64,000 nucleotides of DNA, from assembly GCA_010279815.1 (NCBI GenBank), contig QEOQ01000690.1, positions 753,424 through 817,423 of the forward strand. Reading direction: 5' to 3'. The DNA comes from Brachionus plicatilis. Lineage: Eukaryota > Rotifera > Eurotatoria > Ploima > Brachionidae. The translations under genes and the position numbers were made by a program. Positions within the stretch are counted from its first letter, which is position 1; each line of letters starts with the position of its first letter. Below the pieces are notes generated by a model, which did not search any database, was not told the origin of the DNA, and was given only the letters and a program-made list of their open reading frames with translations. Positions 12,110-25,274 of the stretch are shown here, one piece after another.

Positions 12110-12261
12110 ATAAAAAATATCGGGCTTTTGAGTGATAAGCGAGAACGTGTTTACATGTGTGGTTTTTTATGTTTTTTTAAAAAAGCTCGAGCAGGTACTG
12201 TTTTTCAATTCTTATAAATCGAGACCCATATTTAAGCCATTTTGAATAGATTGTAATAATG

Positions 12262-12651
12262 TCATTTGAAGGTTTTGTGAATTTCAAAACAAATTAAACA
12301 AAAATTCTTCATTTTTTAATAAATTAAAATTAAAGTTATTAAAAAATATTAGAAAAAATATTGCAATATAGTGCAACATACTTTGTTGCATCTTTTTTAC
12401 CTAAAATAAAATTTTTATTTTCTTTATTTTTTAAGAAATCAAATCAATAATCTATTTAAATCTTATTGATTCGTTTTTTTTGTCATTTCTTACATGAGAA
12501 AAATTATTCTAGGTAAAAAAGGTGCAACAAAGTATGTTGCACTACGTTGCAGTATTTTTTCTAATAATTTTTATTAACTATAATTTTAATTTATCAAAAA
12601 GTGAAGAATTTTTGTTTAATTTGTTATTCAAATTCACAATACCCATTTGAA
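12262..12651. mobile_element. Palindromic MITE, about 140-base arms
   Basis: From TCATTTGAA at 12262 to TTGAAAATT near 12651 the sequence is one long inverted repeat: TGCAACATACTTTGTTGCA near 12374 pairs with its complement near 12531, and CAAATTAAACAAAAATTCTT near 12289 pairs with AAGAATTTTTGTTTAATTTG near 12604. The centre (12400-12508) is AT-rich and unique. Confidence 0.65.
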
Positions 12652-15600
12652 AATTTAATTTATTTCTAATTTCGTAAAAAATAGATATTTTTGGGTAAAA
12701 AATGCAAAAATTTGTAAATTTTGGTTAAAATATTTTTATACAAAATACATTTCGAACTATTATTACAATTTGACATTTTAATATTTTTTTTTTGTTTTTG
12801 TATAAATAAATTATGATCAAAGTTTACCAATTTTAACATTTTACTAAAATTAACCAAAAATATCGTTAAATTACGATATTTTTCAAAAATTTTTGTAAAT
12901 TTTTAATTTTTGACTTTTAGGATATAAAGGTATTTTATGTAAACAATCGTAAAATTTAGTCAAATCTCATGTCAAATCACCACTGTATTTCAAATATTAT
13001 AAAAATGATTTTTTGTCAAATGCAAACTTCGTTTTAAAAAAAAAGTTTTTTTTAAATTTAATTTTGATTAATTTTTAATTTTTGAAATAAAAATTGAATT
13101 TTTTTTTATTTAAATTAATTTTAAATAATATGAAAATATTCTAAATTATAGAAAATAATTTTATACTTAAAAAAAAATTCTCAAATATGGAAAATTGCTT
13201 TGTCAAAAATGGATTAATTCTTTTATTAAAAAACAAAAAAAACTGAACAATTCAAAACAAAATATAACTTAAAATTAACATAGTATATGTAAACCTTGAG
13301 TTAAAAAGTAAGATATTTGATATACAGAATTTATATAATGAATGATTTAATAAAAACTAAGCTTCTCAATAGGTTGATTGGTTTCCATCGAACCGCTTCT
13401 TTTAACTTGATACTGTTAAATAATGAACGGAATGTTACCATTTTATTCCATTTAATCAGCTAAGAAGTAACAAATATTCTTCATATTTAGAATAGTTGGA
13501 TGAACACTGCTGCTTTGTGTAAACAAAATTAAATAATTAGAATTTTTGCGAATAAATAAAGAAAATTTAACTTTTGGAGGATCAAACTTTGTGAGCAAAT
13601 TAAGCATTATATAAACTAACTTTAAATTCACATTTGTCTCGATTAATAGTTTCTTTCTGTTTTTTAATTTCCATGAAGTTTAAATTGGAAAAATTTTCAA
13701 GTGATTGTTATTGTTATAGATTTTAGCTTGATGCTGAGGAAGATAAATTTTATTAAGAAAAAATTTGTACATAATCTGATTAATCAATAAATATTTTTTA
13801 AAATCTTCAAATTTTTGTATGCGATTTTATCAAGCGAACTTTGAGTAATACATTTAAAAAATTTAATTAAGTTTATCATTATCCAAGGCAAAGTCGCACA
13901 AAGCTTAATGGAATAAGCTTAATTTTCAAGAATATTGAAATTCTTCAACTCGATTATCTTGGAGCCCTCGACTAGGAGACATTTTCGCTTTTAAAGTATT
14001 AATTAAATCAGACCAAGTTGAAGGGTTTGATTCAACAAGATGATTTATGGAAAATAAACCTTGAAAGTCTTAATCGATTTAAGTCTTAGAACGGCTGCGT
14101 TCAATAAAAGTTTAGAGAGAAAATTTTTTTTAAAAGAATTAAATTGCTACATTAAATTGTTAATTCACTGTCAATCAAATAAATATTTTTCAATTTAAAT
14201 CACTTATATTTAAGTAGAAAACAAATAAAATAAAAAAAGATTTTGTTTCCAAAGCTATCAAAATCACGCTCAACTAAAGAAGCGGACGAGTGTTTCAAAA
14301 TTTATTGATCGATTTTTTTCTAACTCTATTCAATTAGTTGGCAATTTAAATAATGTCTAAGGCCCTTACTAATCTAAGTACTTCCAGTCTAATTTCTTGT
14401 ATATTTTCATTTTAAACCAGCATTTCCAAAATAAGTTCAAATTAAATCTTATTTTATTTTTTTCTAAATAAAAAATTCCTAAACTAAAGAAAACTAAACA
14501 TCAATGCAATGTATAGTGCTTAATTTGGTCTCCGATTGTTTTGAAGAACAAAAAAAGAAGGATTCAAAATTAGAGAATTGTTTTAACTATTAAAAATGTA
14601 TTTTTGATTAGGTCTGGGTGATTTAAAAAACCATAAATTAGAACTAAGTATTACCATTTTTTAAAAGTCTTCAATTGGAATTTGACGTGAAAAAAATAAT
14701 TAATGGAAAATTCATGCACAAAACAATGAGCATGCTTTTTGTTTAATACTACTAATTTTTGTAAATTTTGACTCAGGAGATTAAGGCGCTCTTTCTGTGA
14801 ATTAATTTTCCATATTTCACCCGATTCAAAGGCTTTAATTTTGTTTGCCAAATAAAAAATGTCTTTAAATTTATCTGGAGGTTTTGAGAAAAATTGCTGC
14901 AACATTTGACTGATAGAAAATGAATAGTTACAATTTTTGCTATGCAATTTTTTAAATTAATTTTTTTAATTAACAAAAATTGTTTCAAAATTTTGAACTA
15001 ATTTAAAGATTTCGATCGAAAAAATATTTGTGTTTCTATTTAAATTTTTTTTTTCTTCGAAAATTTAATCAATCAAATATTTAATTTTTTTTGATCGGAT
15101 CGGAAATTTTTCATACAACATGTGATTGAGTAATTAGTTGTGTTTTTTCCAAAATAAATGCTAAGTATTTTGGTTTTTTTTTGTCAATGCAAAGGTAAAA
15201 ATAAATTTAAAATTTGAATACATTTTTTTATTCTATTCTCAAGTTTTTAGACAATTGCTTGCTAACTTTTTTGCATTCTAATAGTCATCAACTTAATTTG
15301 AAGTTTTCCGCTAGCTCATAATCAAAGCTATTGACGTTTGTGTAATTTCCAAGTGAGTTGAATTCTACTTCTACTATCATTATCGTAAATAAGAATCTTT
15401 TTCTACTTTTACTGCTTAACATCAATTTAAATTTTTATACTTTTTTCTAGATATTGAAGAGGCATTTATTTGTTTAAGATTATTTCTAATATGCTCTTCA
15501 GTTTTTTGTTATTTTTGTTGAAGAAATAAAACCTCTCAATGGTTTTAAATGAAGATTTTCTAAAGCGTAAATTTTGATTATTTTTTTCTTAGTTTTTTGG

Positions 15601-15839
15601 ACAAATTTAACACTAGAAGACTCGAGAGTTTTTAGACTTTTTTTCACAATTAAAAGTTAAATTAAACTCAACAAAAAATAATCGAATTTTTTTCCCTTGT
15701 TTAATATTAAGAAAGTAATATGAAATTTTTTAATTATTTTATTATTTTAAAAATATTGGCATAAAAGCCCATGATTTTTTCACTAATTTTGTTTTTAGAT
15801 TCAGTAAATTTAAAAATATTCGAATTAATTAATTATTTT
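12652..15839. other. AT-rich stretch, no firm gene
   Basis: The only frame with some amino-acid variety is on the minus strand at 14651-14947 (98 codons; listed separately). Otherwise no motif, RNA gene or repeat was recognised. Confidence 0.4.
14651..14947 (-). CDS. Doubtful open frame, unknown protein
   Basis: A 98-codon frame starting MHSKNCNYSFSISQMLQQFF has mixed composition (KPPDKFKDIFYLANKIKAFE, QKERLNLLSQNLQKLV) that is richer than the usual K/N/I/F filler in this window. No domain is recognised, no splice partner was found, and an overlapping frame covers 14773-14988. It may be an exon, a gene relic or chance. Confidence 0.2.
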   Translation of the reverse strand: MHSKNCNYSFSISQMLQQFFSKPPDKFKDIFYLANKIKAFESGEIWKINSQKERLNLLSQNLQKLVVLNKKHAHCFVHEFSINYFFHVKFQLKTFKKW

Positions 15840-16165
15840 TATTTTCACAATAACATAAAATTGAACAATAAAAGACAAAAAGTGGCCTTTAAAACTCTTT
15901 GTTTTTATCTTAAATAAATAGAAGTTTTAGAAACTTGTGGAGAAAAAATTTGGGCTCTAAAATTTTTTTCTATATCGTACTTATTTTTTCCAAGATTCAG
16001 TAATTTTTAAGCTGTTTAAATTAATTTATTGATGTTATTTTATTTGTAGCATAAAATTATAAAATAAAAGATGACCAAAAAAAAAATTTTTTTTTCATTT
16101 AATTTTAAAAAAGATTATAGACTTTTCGGGCCTTAATGATTAAAAAAAGTTGCATCTTCTGATGT
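15840..16165 (+). repeat. Old dispersed repeat, copy 1 (copy 2 at 57838-58165)
   Basis: Blocks such as AAATAAATAGAAGTTTT (15913), TATATCGTACTTATT (15972) and CTTAATG (16132) recur in the same order and strand at 57838-58165. Class unknown. Confidence 0.45.
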
Positions 16166-19100
16166 AAAGTCAAGCAAAAAATTTGAGTCCGGTCGTTCAA
16201 GTTACTCAGTTTAAAAAAAGACTGTTGATTAAATTTTTTGTTTTTTTTTTTAGTCAAGACTGCGTAAAAAAATATTAAGTGACCAAGGAATCCAATTTTT
16301 TTGAGGACGGAAAACAACTGTCTGTAATTTTTTATTTTAAGCGGGTGATTTGCTCATTACTTTGGAACTTTTCTTTACCAATAACTGATCTGTTTGCCTT
16401 GTCCTTATAATTTTACTTCAACTTGTCGCCACAGTATTTTTTTCAAAGGAATAAAGTAAAAAGAAAAGTGTTTTGTACGCCTTAATTTCAATTCAAATTG
16501 AATAAAAAATTGATTAATAATTAAATATGATCTTGAATCTATAGATTTACAATATGTAATACAGCTTTTCATTTTATTTAAAATTATTTTTCTTAGTAAA
16601 TTATTTAATCTACATGGAATTTAAAAGAGTTTTTATTACAAAGCAAAAATAGATTGTTCCATTTTCTGATTTATTTTTGGTTGATTAAAAATCTGCTAAA
16701 AAATAAAGAAGCATCAAATTAGACCAAGTATATGTTTAATAAGTAATTAGAAATTTTGAGTATTAATGAATTATTATTAAGAGTACCAGTCGTAGTAATA
16801 AATAATGCGAGTCTTTCGAGATGAGCTCTGTATAAATTATAGCAGTAATTTTTTTTTGAAAAAAAAGGAAAATAAATTAAAGTTGATCTACTGAGTTAAA
16901 AATTTTTTTTTTAAGAAAAAGATAAAAATAACATGAATCAAAATAGATTTATTTATTTGAAAAATCTTTTCAAAAATTTTAATTTCGTAGTTACTTTTAT
17001 TGCTTTGATTTTTTTGAGTTACTTTACTTGTGTATTTTTCCTTCATCCTTTTACCATTCTAATTTTCAATAAATTTAATTCTGTTCTCCAAATTTAATCA
17101 TTCCAATCGAATGTATGAAATTCATCCCTTCGAGTCATTAAAAACATAAAAATAAAAAAATACTTATAAATAATTTGTGTTTGTTAAGAATTTATACAAT
17201 TAAAAATTTGAATTTAAATCCATCGAGTTTTAGACAATGCTTAAAAAACCATCTCATAATCGTACTTCTTGGAGTCAGTTAATAATAACGAGCTCTTTTG
17301 TTTAATTCCCAGCTGATAATTATTAGAGACCGAGTTAATTTTTTCATTCCCCATAATTGATAAATATGAATTTTAAAAACTCTATATTTTAGAAAATAAA
17401 AAGTTAACACTTACTCAAAAGTAAGACGTATCTTTTGGAATAATAGAGAAGCATAATATCAAAATTATTTTTATAATTTTAAAAATTTAATGTTTAAATA
17501 AGTTCTTTAATTTAACAAATGTAAAAAAGTTTTTTTCATCTATCATATTAATCATTCTTTTGATTTGGGGTAATCTTTAGAAGTCTATGTTGAATCCTTT
17601 TTTGAACATTTAGAAAAACTAATTGAGAGTTCCAACCCAGAATAATAGACAAAAATAATCGTAGTTCCATTTTAATTTAATTTAAACTTGATTTATTTAA
17701 AAAAAATTAAGATTCACTATGAAATTCGATAAGTGGTTTATTAAATCACAAAAAAAAGGATCAAATTTTTTAAATTTTATAAAATAATTTAAATTTGTAA
17801 TTTGATTACATGGAAATTTAAAAATAACCATCCTTTTAAATAATATTTATTAATGCATCAATTTAAAAGGCTAGACATTTAGTTTGGAACCCTTTAAAAA
17901 TTCTAAAATCATAATCTAATTAAATCAAGCATTTTAATTTAATAAAAACCAAAATCAAAATTTTTACTTTTATAGATTCTAGTAGATTTTTAAGTAATAT
18001 TTAAAACAAGTTTTAATTTTGGGATTTTTTTTGGATTAAAAATTTTTAATTTATTAAGAATAAAGAAATTAGAAAATATATAGAAAAATTAAATCAGTAA
18101 GCAGTTAACAATTGTTATGATAAAAATATAATTTTCTTCGATTAAAATCAAAGATCTATTATTCATTTTTGCATTTGTACTTTGTGATGCTCAAATAACT
18201 GGGTTTTTTATTGAATTATTTATAAAAGCTTATTAAGTATTGAATTTAATATTTTTGATTTGGAATGATCGTAATTTTTTATCATTTACCTTTGAAATTC
18301 AAATTAAATTATTCAGAATTTTAAGTTTTATTTTAAAAATTTATTTAATCACCAAAATATTATTTGGTAGCTTTTGCAGTCTTATCAAAATAAAAATAAA
18401 AAATTCTTTCCAATGACCGGTTTATTGTAAAATTTTTAAATTTTAATTTCGAAGAATATGACTTTTCAATTTTTACTTTTTGTTTATTAATTTTACTAAA
18501 TAAAAAATAAAAAACAAATATTTAATTAAATTTTTTCGAGATTTTTTTATTATTTCACAATTAATAAATTTTTCGGATTAAAATTCCAGTTTAAAAAAAG
18601 AAAAAGTAATGAGGATAATCAATTTTTTGGATCTGACAGGCTGATCTTTATTTAAAATTAAATCAGTCTTCAACAACAACAAAATATTATTTTATTGTTT
18701 TTTTCCGAGTGATAATTCGATGAGGATTTTGAAAAAAAACTAGTTCCAGTGTTTAAATGTTCGATTAAGCATAATTTCAAATGCAGAAAAAAAAATTTTT
18801 TTTTGAAAAATTTCAAAAATAAAAATTTTAAATTTAGAATTTTTCCTTTAGAATTTGATAATTTTTTCTAAAATTATTATTGGTCTGTATAAAATAAAAT
18901 CAGATCTTCGTATTTAACATTAGCAAGGAAAGGATTAAGACAGAGTTAGATTTTTTAATATGTTACCCAGTATCGAAATTTATACAAAATTAGCTAATTT
19001 AATTTTTTTCCTTTTATCTGCTAAGCTCTTAGAAACAAAAAGTCTCTTTGGAATTCTCATTTAATTTTAAAGTAATTGAATAATTTAATTTATGAAAGAA

Positions 19101-22100
19101 AAATAAATACTTTAAAAAAAGACTTGATACCTTTACAAAATGGTTAAAAATAAAAATTTTAAGCACTATAAAATTATGCATCATAAATAACGTATATATT
19201 TTTGATTAACCCTTCGAATTCTAAATTGAATCAAAAACGAAATATTTTGATTATCACCTTTTTTAATAATTAAAAGCAAATTTTTTATCTAATTTCCCAG
19301 TATTTTTTATATTCATTTGATTTAAGGCTCTGGTGACTAGTATCTAATTAAATGAAATACTTTGGTAAAAGTCTTTTGGTACTAAACTGATTGTTAGGCG
19401 AATAGTTTTCTAAATAGAAATTATTTTTGAAAAAATCTTTTAGGTCAATAATTGGTTACATATTGTAGAAATTTGAGAAGAAATATTGTTATAAATGGAA
19501 TGCGTGCTTTTGTAAAATGAGATAAATAAAATTATTAAATAATTATTTTATTTAAGAGGAATTATTCTAATGTTTTAAGATTAAAATTTAGTAAAAAAAA
19601 ATGGATTTTTTTTCTTTTCAAAAAAAATTAAAAGGCATTTATGATGATTTAAACATTTTTTTGTAAGGAATATTTGATAAAATGAAATTTTTTATCCAAG
19701 CTGTCATTAATGTGCATTTAAATTTCTTTTATAATTTTGGCTAATCCACAAAAAGCTAGATAAAGGATTTAGTTTTGCTAAAATTTTTTTAATTTTATTT
19801 ATTTGAAAAAAAAGTTTAAATTTATTATTAAAAATGAAGAGTAATTTAAAAAATAAAGGTTTAGAATTTTAATACAGATTTTTAAATTTTTAAACATTCG
19901 ACAAGTCTGCTTTTTGTTAGTTTATTTTTTCGCCCACTTTTAAGTTATAAATGATAGCCTGAAATTAATTTAATTTTAGTGACAATTTAAAATATGTTTC
20001 AAACCCTTCAAATCTATTTATTTTAAATTTTCATTACTGAAAATTAAATAAATCAATTTAAAATTTTCAACAATTAGAAACAAAAGCTTATCACATAAAG
20101 ATGTTAATAAATTTTTTCGAAAATAGCTTCCCTAGTGGTTAAATTTGATACATTTCTTATTTGAATGTGTTGGATTTCGGATTTTAATTTCATTTATCTA
20201 AAATATAAATGAAAAAAGATATACTATAAATACGAATTTTTTTTAAACTATCTAGAAAAGAATTCTGGAATATTAATTCAACATTTTTGTTTTCAAGCAC
20301 GCAATATTTAGATAATATAAATTTTATAAAAAAAGATAAAAATGTTTTTAATTAAAATCATTATATAAAAACCATATAACATACTAATGTGTTAAATCAA
20401 TAAAAATTGAAATCCCAAGTTATTTAGACACTGTCTAAAAATTTTGAATCAAAAAACAGTTTTCTGGCTACTGAGATTGAGACTTAATTTAAAAAAAAAA
20501 AAATTTATTTTGTTAATTAAATTCAATATGTATTTAAATTCGAAATTAAATAAAATTCCTTAAAAAACACTCTAGGATGCATGCCAGTAGATATCTTCAA
20601 TTTAAGCTTCATTGTTAGTCAAAAATCAGATTTAATTTTTCATTATTCGAATTGTATGTGATGCTTATATTTAAGTTAAATATCAAAAAAAAATTAATTA
20701 AATTTATGGTGTCTCCAGCCTTGTTAACAAAAAAAAAACAGATAAGTCTTAATGATTTTTACAAAATGGAGAAATACCATGCATTAATTTTTATCTAAAT
20801 TCAACTTATTTTATCTAAAATTTGATCGTTTTATATTTAAATTTTAACAATTAAGGTTGGATTGTCAGAGAAGTTCTTATTATTTCTAATTTAAAAACAC
20901 TATGATTTTTAGTTTTATTTTCTAAAAAAAATGTTATTTTTTTTAATGCAAAACACGAAAATTTAAAAAATTCTTCTTTGTTGCTGCAGATAATCAAATT
21001 GAATTGGACAAAGTAGATATTTCCGCTACCATTTTGGATTCTAAAATTAAAGGAAATAATTAAGATATTTTGAATTGAAAAAGGCGTCTTTATTTGAACA
21101 GAATAATAAAACGCAAGAATTTAATTATACCTCTTCCGAAGTTAAAATTACAGTTATTACATTTCAAATTTTAAACAAGATCAGAATATTAAACATAAAG
21201 CATCCGATTCTGTCTAAAATTTCTATTTATAAATTTTAAAAAATTATGTTTAATGAAGTAGCCTTGGTTTTTTTTTTAGTTAAAGTACTGATTTGAGACG
21301 ATGTTTTTCGTTACTTGGGTAAAAAAAATTAATTAAAAAGTAATTAAGGTAATCAAACGTAAATTGAAAAAAGAAAACTTACAAAATTAATATGAAAAAA
21401 TCGAAAATTTACGTAAAATTACCTTGATTACTTTTTTTCTACGTAAGAAATTAAAAACATCGTTTAAGCTTATCGTTAAAGGGGAAAATATTATCATTTT
21501 TAATTTTTAAGAATTTTTGAATTTTGTTCGATAAAAAGAGGTTATTTTTCTGTAAAACAAATTTTTTTCAAAACATATTCAAAACGTAAAATTCCGTAAT
21601 TTTTCGTAAATTCACACTTTTTTTCAGTCAAAAATGGCAAAAAACCGTAAGTAAAAAGTAAAAATTTAGTAAATAATAAAAATTTAGTTAATTTAATAAC
21701 AAAAAAAAAACTTATTAATTTATTTAATAATTTTTAGAAAATTTTTAATCATAGATTTTTTAAATTAAACAAATAAATTTGTAATTGAGCACAAACCTGA
21801 TTAAACTAAAAAATAATGAAATAGTTATCATATCTTCTAATTAAGATCAACTGATAATAATTTTGTGAAAATCTTCAAGTGTTATTTTTTAGCAACTTTT
21901 TTATATTAAAAACAAAAGATAAATTTTCAATCTTTATTCAAAACATAAACAATTATTAAACTAACATGTTTTTTTACTCAATTTTCTAAAAGCTATATAT
22001 TTGAATTTTTGTCCATTGTATTCTTAGTTTTTGTTAAATTTTAAAATTAAAACCAAAAAAAAACATTATTTTATCATATTTTCTAAAAAGTGGTAATTAT

Positions 22101-22276
22101 TTTAGATTCTTAATTTGATTAAATTATTATTTATTTAATTTACGAAAGTGGATATTTTTGTTTTTGAAATTTGATAATTTAATACAATTAAAAAGAAATC
22201 AAAAATTTAGTGCTATTTACATTAAGTTTCTGATCAAAATTAAGATCAAAACGATCATTTTTAATTTTTAACTGCT
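16166..22276. other. AT-rich gene desert
   Basis: No believable coding frame or RNA gene was found on either strand. TTACGTAA-type repeats occur at about 21340-21660. The rest is low-complexity A/T sequence. Confidence 0.5.
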
Positions 22277-22696
22277 TAATAATAATAATATTAAGCTAAA
22301 CAGTGACCATTACCACTACAAGTGTATATAGATATACCATGGTGGCTGCTTTATTACACTTTCTGCAAAATTCATTCTTTTTCTTTTTTTGTTTTTGACT
22401 GTGGAAAAATTCCGTCATAAGATAGTCTCCAAAGTTCTGTTACAAGATTTGTGGCCCTTCTTTGGACTTTTTCAATTATTTAAATATCCCCTTTATCATA
22501 CGGGTTCCAAACTGATACTGCATATTCGAGGTTAGGTCTCACTAAACTACAGTGTAAGGTCCTGACTGTGTCACATGTCCAGCATTTTGAGTTCCTTGTG
22601 AGCTGCACTCCAGAGTCTCTTTCTGACTCAGTTTCTGACAAGTCGTGTCTTGTGCCGTCTGAGTTTTTCATTGCATAAGTTATTGGTGGTATCCAG

Positions 22697-22790
22697 ACTT
22701 GTTTAAAAGTCACAGTTTTAAGTCTAAGTCACAAAAATAAATAAAATTTAAGTCATTGACTTAACTTAATACTTGTTACTTAAAAACAAG
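22697..22790. mobile_element. Small AAGTCAC-type MITE inside the retrotransposon
   Basis: GACTTGTTTAAAAGTCACAG at the left and TACTTAAAAACAAGC at the right are inverted, and the host sequence TTGGTGGTATCC is present on both sides, as expected of an insertion duplication. The end resembles the AGTTGTTTAAAAGTCACAAG family found at 46182, 47868, 50694, 53455 and 62215. Confidence 0.5.
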
Positions 22791-22799
22791 CTTGGTGGT

Positions 22800-23580
22800 A
22801 TCCTGATTTTGGTGTTTTTGTTTGATTTTCTAACATGCATAACGGGTGTAGAATAAAAAATGACACAAAATTAATTTTATTATAACAAAAATTTTTATTT
22901 AACAAAGGCCAAAAATTTTTTTTGTAAACTGTAGCTGAGTCCTCCTATTTTGAAAAAAAAATATCAGTTAAGGTATTGAACTCCATGACGAAGTATGATA
23001 TCGAGCCTAGAGCGAACAGTCTTGACATGGTCTTGTACAACCTTTAGATCCATATTGCTCAGGTAAGTGGGAATTTTGTTTAAATCACCCTCATAAACTT
23101 TAGCTTTCAAATTTCCGCAAAAATCATCGACTGGTCGTTCTTTTGGTACGTTCCTGGACTCACTTCTTTGGTAACATACCTTATATATTTATCTAACATT
23201 TAACTAAGGTAGACATATTGACCCGATTTATGATTGAAATAGGCTCAAAGTTTAGCAACCTTTAGTTTCGTCGCAATTTTATCAGGTCTACCACTTCCTT
23301 TTTTTCTCTTGAAAGTTTTATCTTTTTCTATAACATCTTGCCAAGATAAACAGAACGTTTCTCTATCCAAGACCAGTAAATCGCCTTACAACTTCAGCTT
23401 TTGGCAAATCTTTTTTGATGGTTTCGTACATTTTTTACTAACAACTTATCGAAAATTCAACTTTATTTCATAATTTTTATTTATTTTAAAGCTAGGATCA
23501 GCCTGATTTTAAATTTTGAAAAAATTGGGAAATGTCTTGTCCACTCTTATAGCAAATTAAACTAAACTTTTGTTCCATTT
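22800..23580 (-). pseudogene. Tc1/mariner-type transposase relic
   Basis: On the minus strand the frame starts MYETIKKDLPKAEVVRRFTG (near 23430), then WQDVIEKDKTFKRKKGSGRP and DKIATKLKVAKL, typical of the N-terminal helix-turn-helix and GRP linker of Tc1-like transposases. The 3' part reads PVDDFCGNLKAKVYEGDLNK and VVQDHVKTVRSRLDIILRHG. The central catalytic part is missing and stops are present. It interrupts the reverse transcriptase between its FAED and C-terminal pieces. Confidence 0.65.
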
Positions 23581-23875
23581 TTTATTTTACATCCGTTTTT
23601 TGTTACATTTTAGCAAATTATATAAAATTTTCAAATCTTGTGCCCAATTACATAGCTTGTCGAGATCTTCCTGCAGTTGTTCTTCATCTGACATATTTCT
23701 TATTACCGCGATTATCTTACAATCTTCCGCGAAAAGTTTAGAAAAGTGAGAGATTATTTTCAGAATATCTTTGATGAATATGACGAATAGTAATGGCTCC
23801 AAGTCCGAGTCCTGGAGTACTCCACTCTTTACAGTCATATTTGCTTTCTTCAATCACCACTCTTTGCTTTCTATA

Positions 23876-24597
23876 CAGTGTTTAAAGTTAAACTGTATAA
23901 TGGGTAAGATTACGTTATTTTACGTAATTTTACGTCAGAAAATGCAAGCTTACGTAATATTACACCAGTTTAAGTAAGTTTGGCCGAAAACGCTTACGGC
24001 AAAAAAAAATTGGATTTTAGAGGAAAAAGTGGAAAATAAATAAAAATATTTGAATTTTATAAAAAAATTTTTGAAAAAATAACATTACACTTTATTAATT
24101 TTTTTACATCATTTTAGGTAAAATTACACAATCTAATGTAATAATATGTAATTTTTTGTCATATTTTCTAAATTTATGTAAATATTAGTTAAGTTCTTTT
24201 TTTTCTTTTGCCAAAAGATGATTTTAAAAATAAAAACACAATTTTTGCAATTAAAAATTATTCGAAAAGTGAAAAAAAATTAATTGTGAATAATAAATTA
24301 AAATATAATTTTATTTTATATACTTTTATTTTAAAAATTTTAATTTTTTTAAGAATCAATTTATTTCTTCGTTTGCCTGTCTTTTCTGTAATTAGGCATC
24401 TTTCTGCTTTTCTCCAGCATTCATTTAAAGATTTGTCCGCAGGCACCTGTTTGGCTAACTCAACTATTTATTCTCTATTTATCCTCAATTTATTATTAAC
24501 ATTTTAATTACATACAAGAAATGATTTTATATTACGTAAGCTTACATTTTCTGACGTAAAATTACGTAAAATAACGTAATCTTAACTTTAAACACTG
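23876..24597. mobile_element. 722-base TA-flanked element with long TTACG-rich inverted ends
   Basis: The left end CAGTGTTTAAAGTTA and the right end TAACTTTAAACACTG are inverted, and the similarity continues through AAGATTACGTTATTTTACGT and TACGTCAGAAAATG to about 75 bases (the left copy carries a 15-base extra segment). TA flanks both ends (23874-23875 and 24598-24599). The target is the reverse transcriptase of the 22277-24960 element. The open frames inside (24208-24507) are low-complexity and not credible as a transposase. Confidence 0.75.
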
Positions 24598-24960
24598 TAC
24601 AACAGAAAAGCTTTGATCCAGTCAAGTAGCTGACCCTCAAACCAGTAAGCTTCTAACTTGGTTAAGAGACCTTTGTGTGGGACCAGGTCAAAATCCTTTG
24701 AAAAATCTAGAAAGATAAGGTGGGATTCAAAATCCTCGATTGAAAGCTTCACTGATTATGTCTATTGTTTCAAGTAGATTGGTTTCGCAAGATTTTTTAG
24801 GGACCAAACCGTGCTGTGCTTTTGTTATAAGGTCGTTTTCTAGTAAGTGACACATCATAGCCTGCTTTATGGTCTTTTCAAGCACCTTACAAGGGACCGA
24901 AGTGAGCGAAATCGGCCGCTATTAAGCTAGCTTAAACTTTGAACATTTTTTACGTCTTGG

Positions 24961-25274
24961 GCTTAGATTTGATTCTTTCCAGTACGATTATAGGGATCCA
25001 GATTTAAGTGACTTAATAGATCTAATGATTTTGTAAATTATTAAAAAGCTTAAAAAAAATTTTTATTTTAATTGACATGATGGTCAACAGTAACAGTACG
25101 TAAAATTTATTTATTTTTTCGTAAATTTTAGCAGCGTTTGTCATTGAATTTTGTAGATTTTGATATTTTTTTAATTTTTTTTCTACAGAAAAAAATTTGT
25201 TACTTTTCGTAAATTCAGACTTTTTTACAGTGAAAAATGGTAAAAAAAGTAAAATTTTATTAGTTTTTATATTG
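24961..25274. other. AT-rich spacer with TTTTCGTAAATT sequence
   Basis: No gene. The part from about 25080 resembles 21590-21670 and 63545-63720 (GTAAATTCAGACTTTTTTAC, GTAAAAAATGGTAAAA-like text). Confidence 0.4.

Larger units (their letters stand above)
22277..24960 (-). mobile_element. Degenerate non-LTR retrotransposon (CR1/Jockey-like), broken by three insertions
   Basis: Read on the minus strand, three coding pieces of one reverse transcriptase appear in order: 24917-24600 (RPISLTSVPCKVLEKTIKQA, then ENDLITKAQHGLVPKKSCET), 23870-23590 (SGVLQDSDLEPLLFVIF, then LFAEDCKIIAVI), and 22705-22411 (LHCSLVRPNLEYAVSVWNPY, then IIEKVQRRATNLVTELW). The 3' end is followed by an (ATT)n tail at about 22277-22292. 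The usual YADD/FADD active site reads FAED, and frameshifts and stops are present, so it is dead. The pieces are separated by a TTACG-ended element (23876-24597), a Tc1/mariner relic (about 22800-23580) and a small MITE (22697-22790). Confidence 0.8.

Noticed and set aside
24208..24507. 99-codon frame within the TTACG-ended element, as transposase
   Set aside because: Ile/Leu/Phe/Asn-rich filler with no DDE motif; both strands are open because of base composition.
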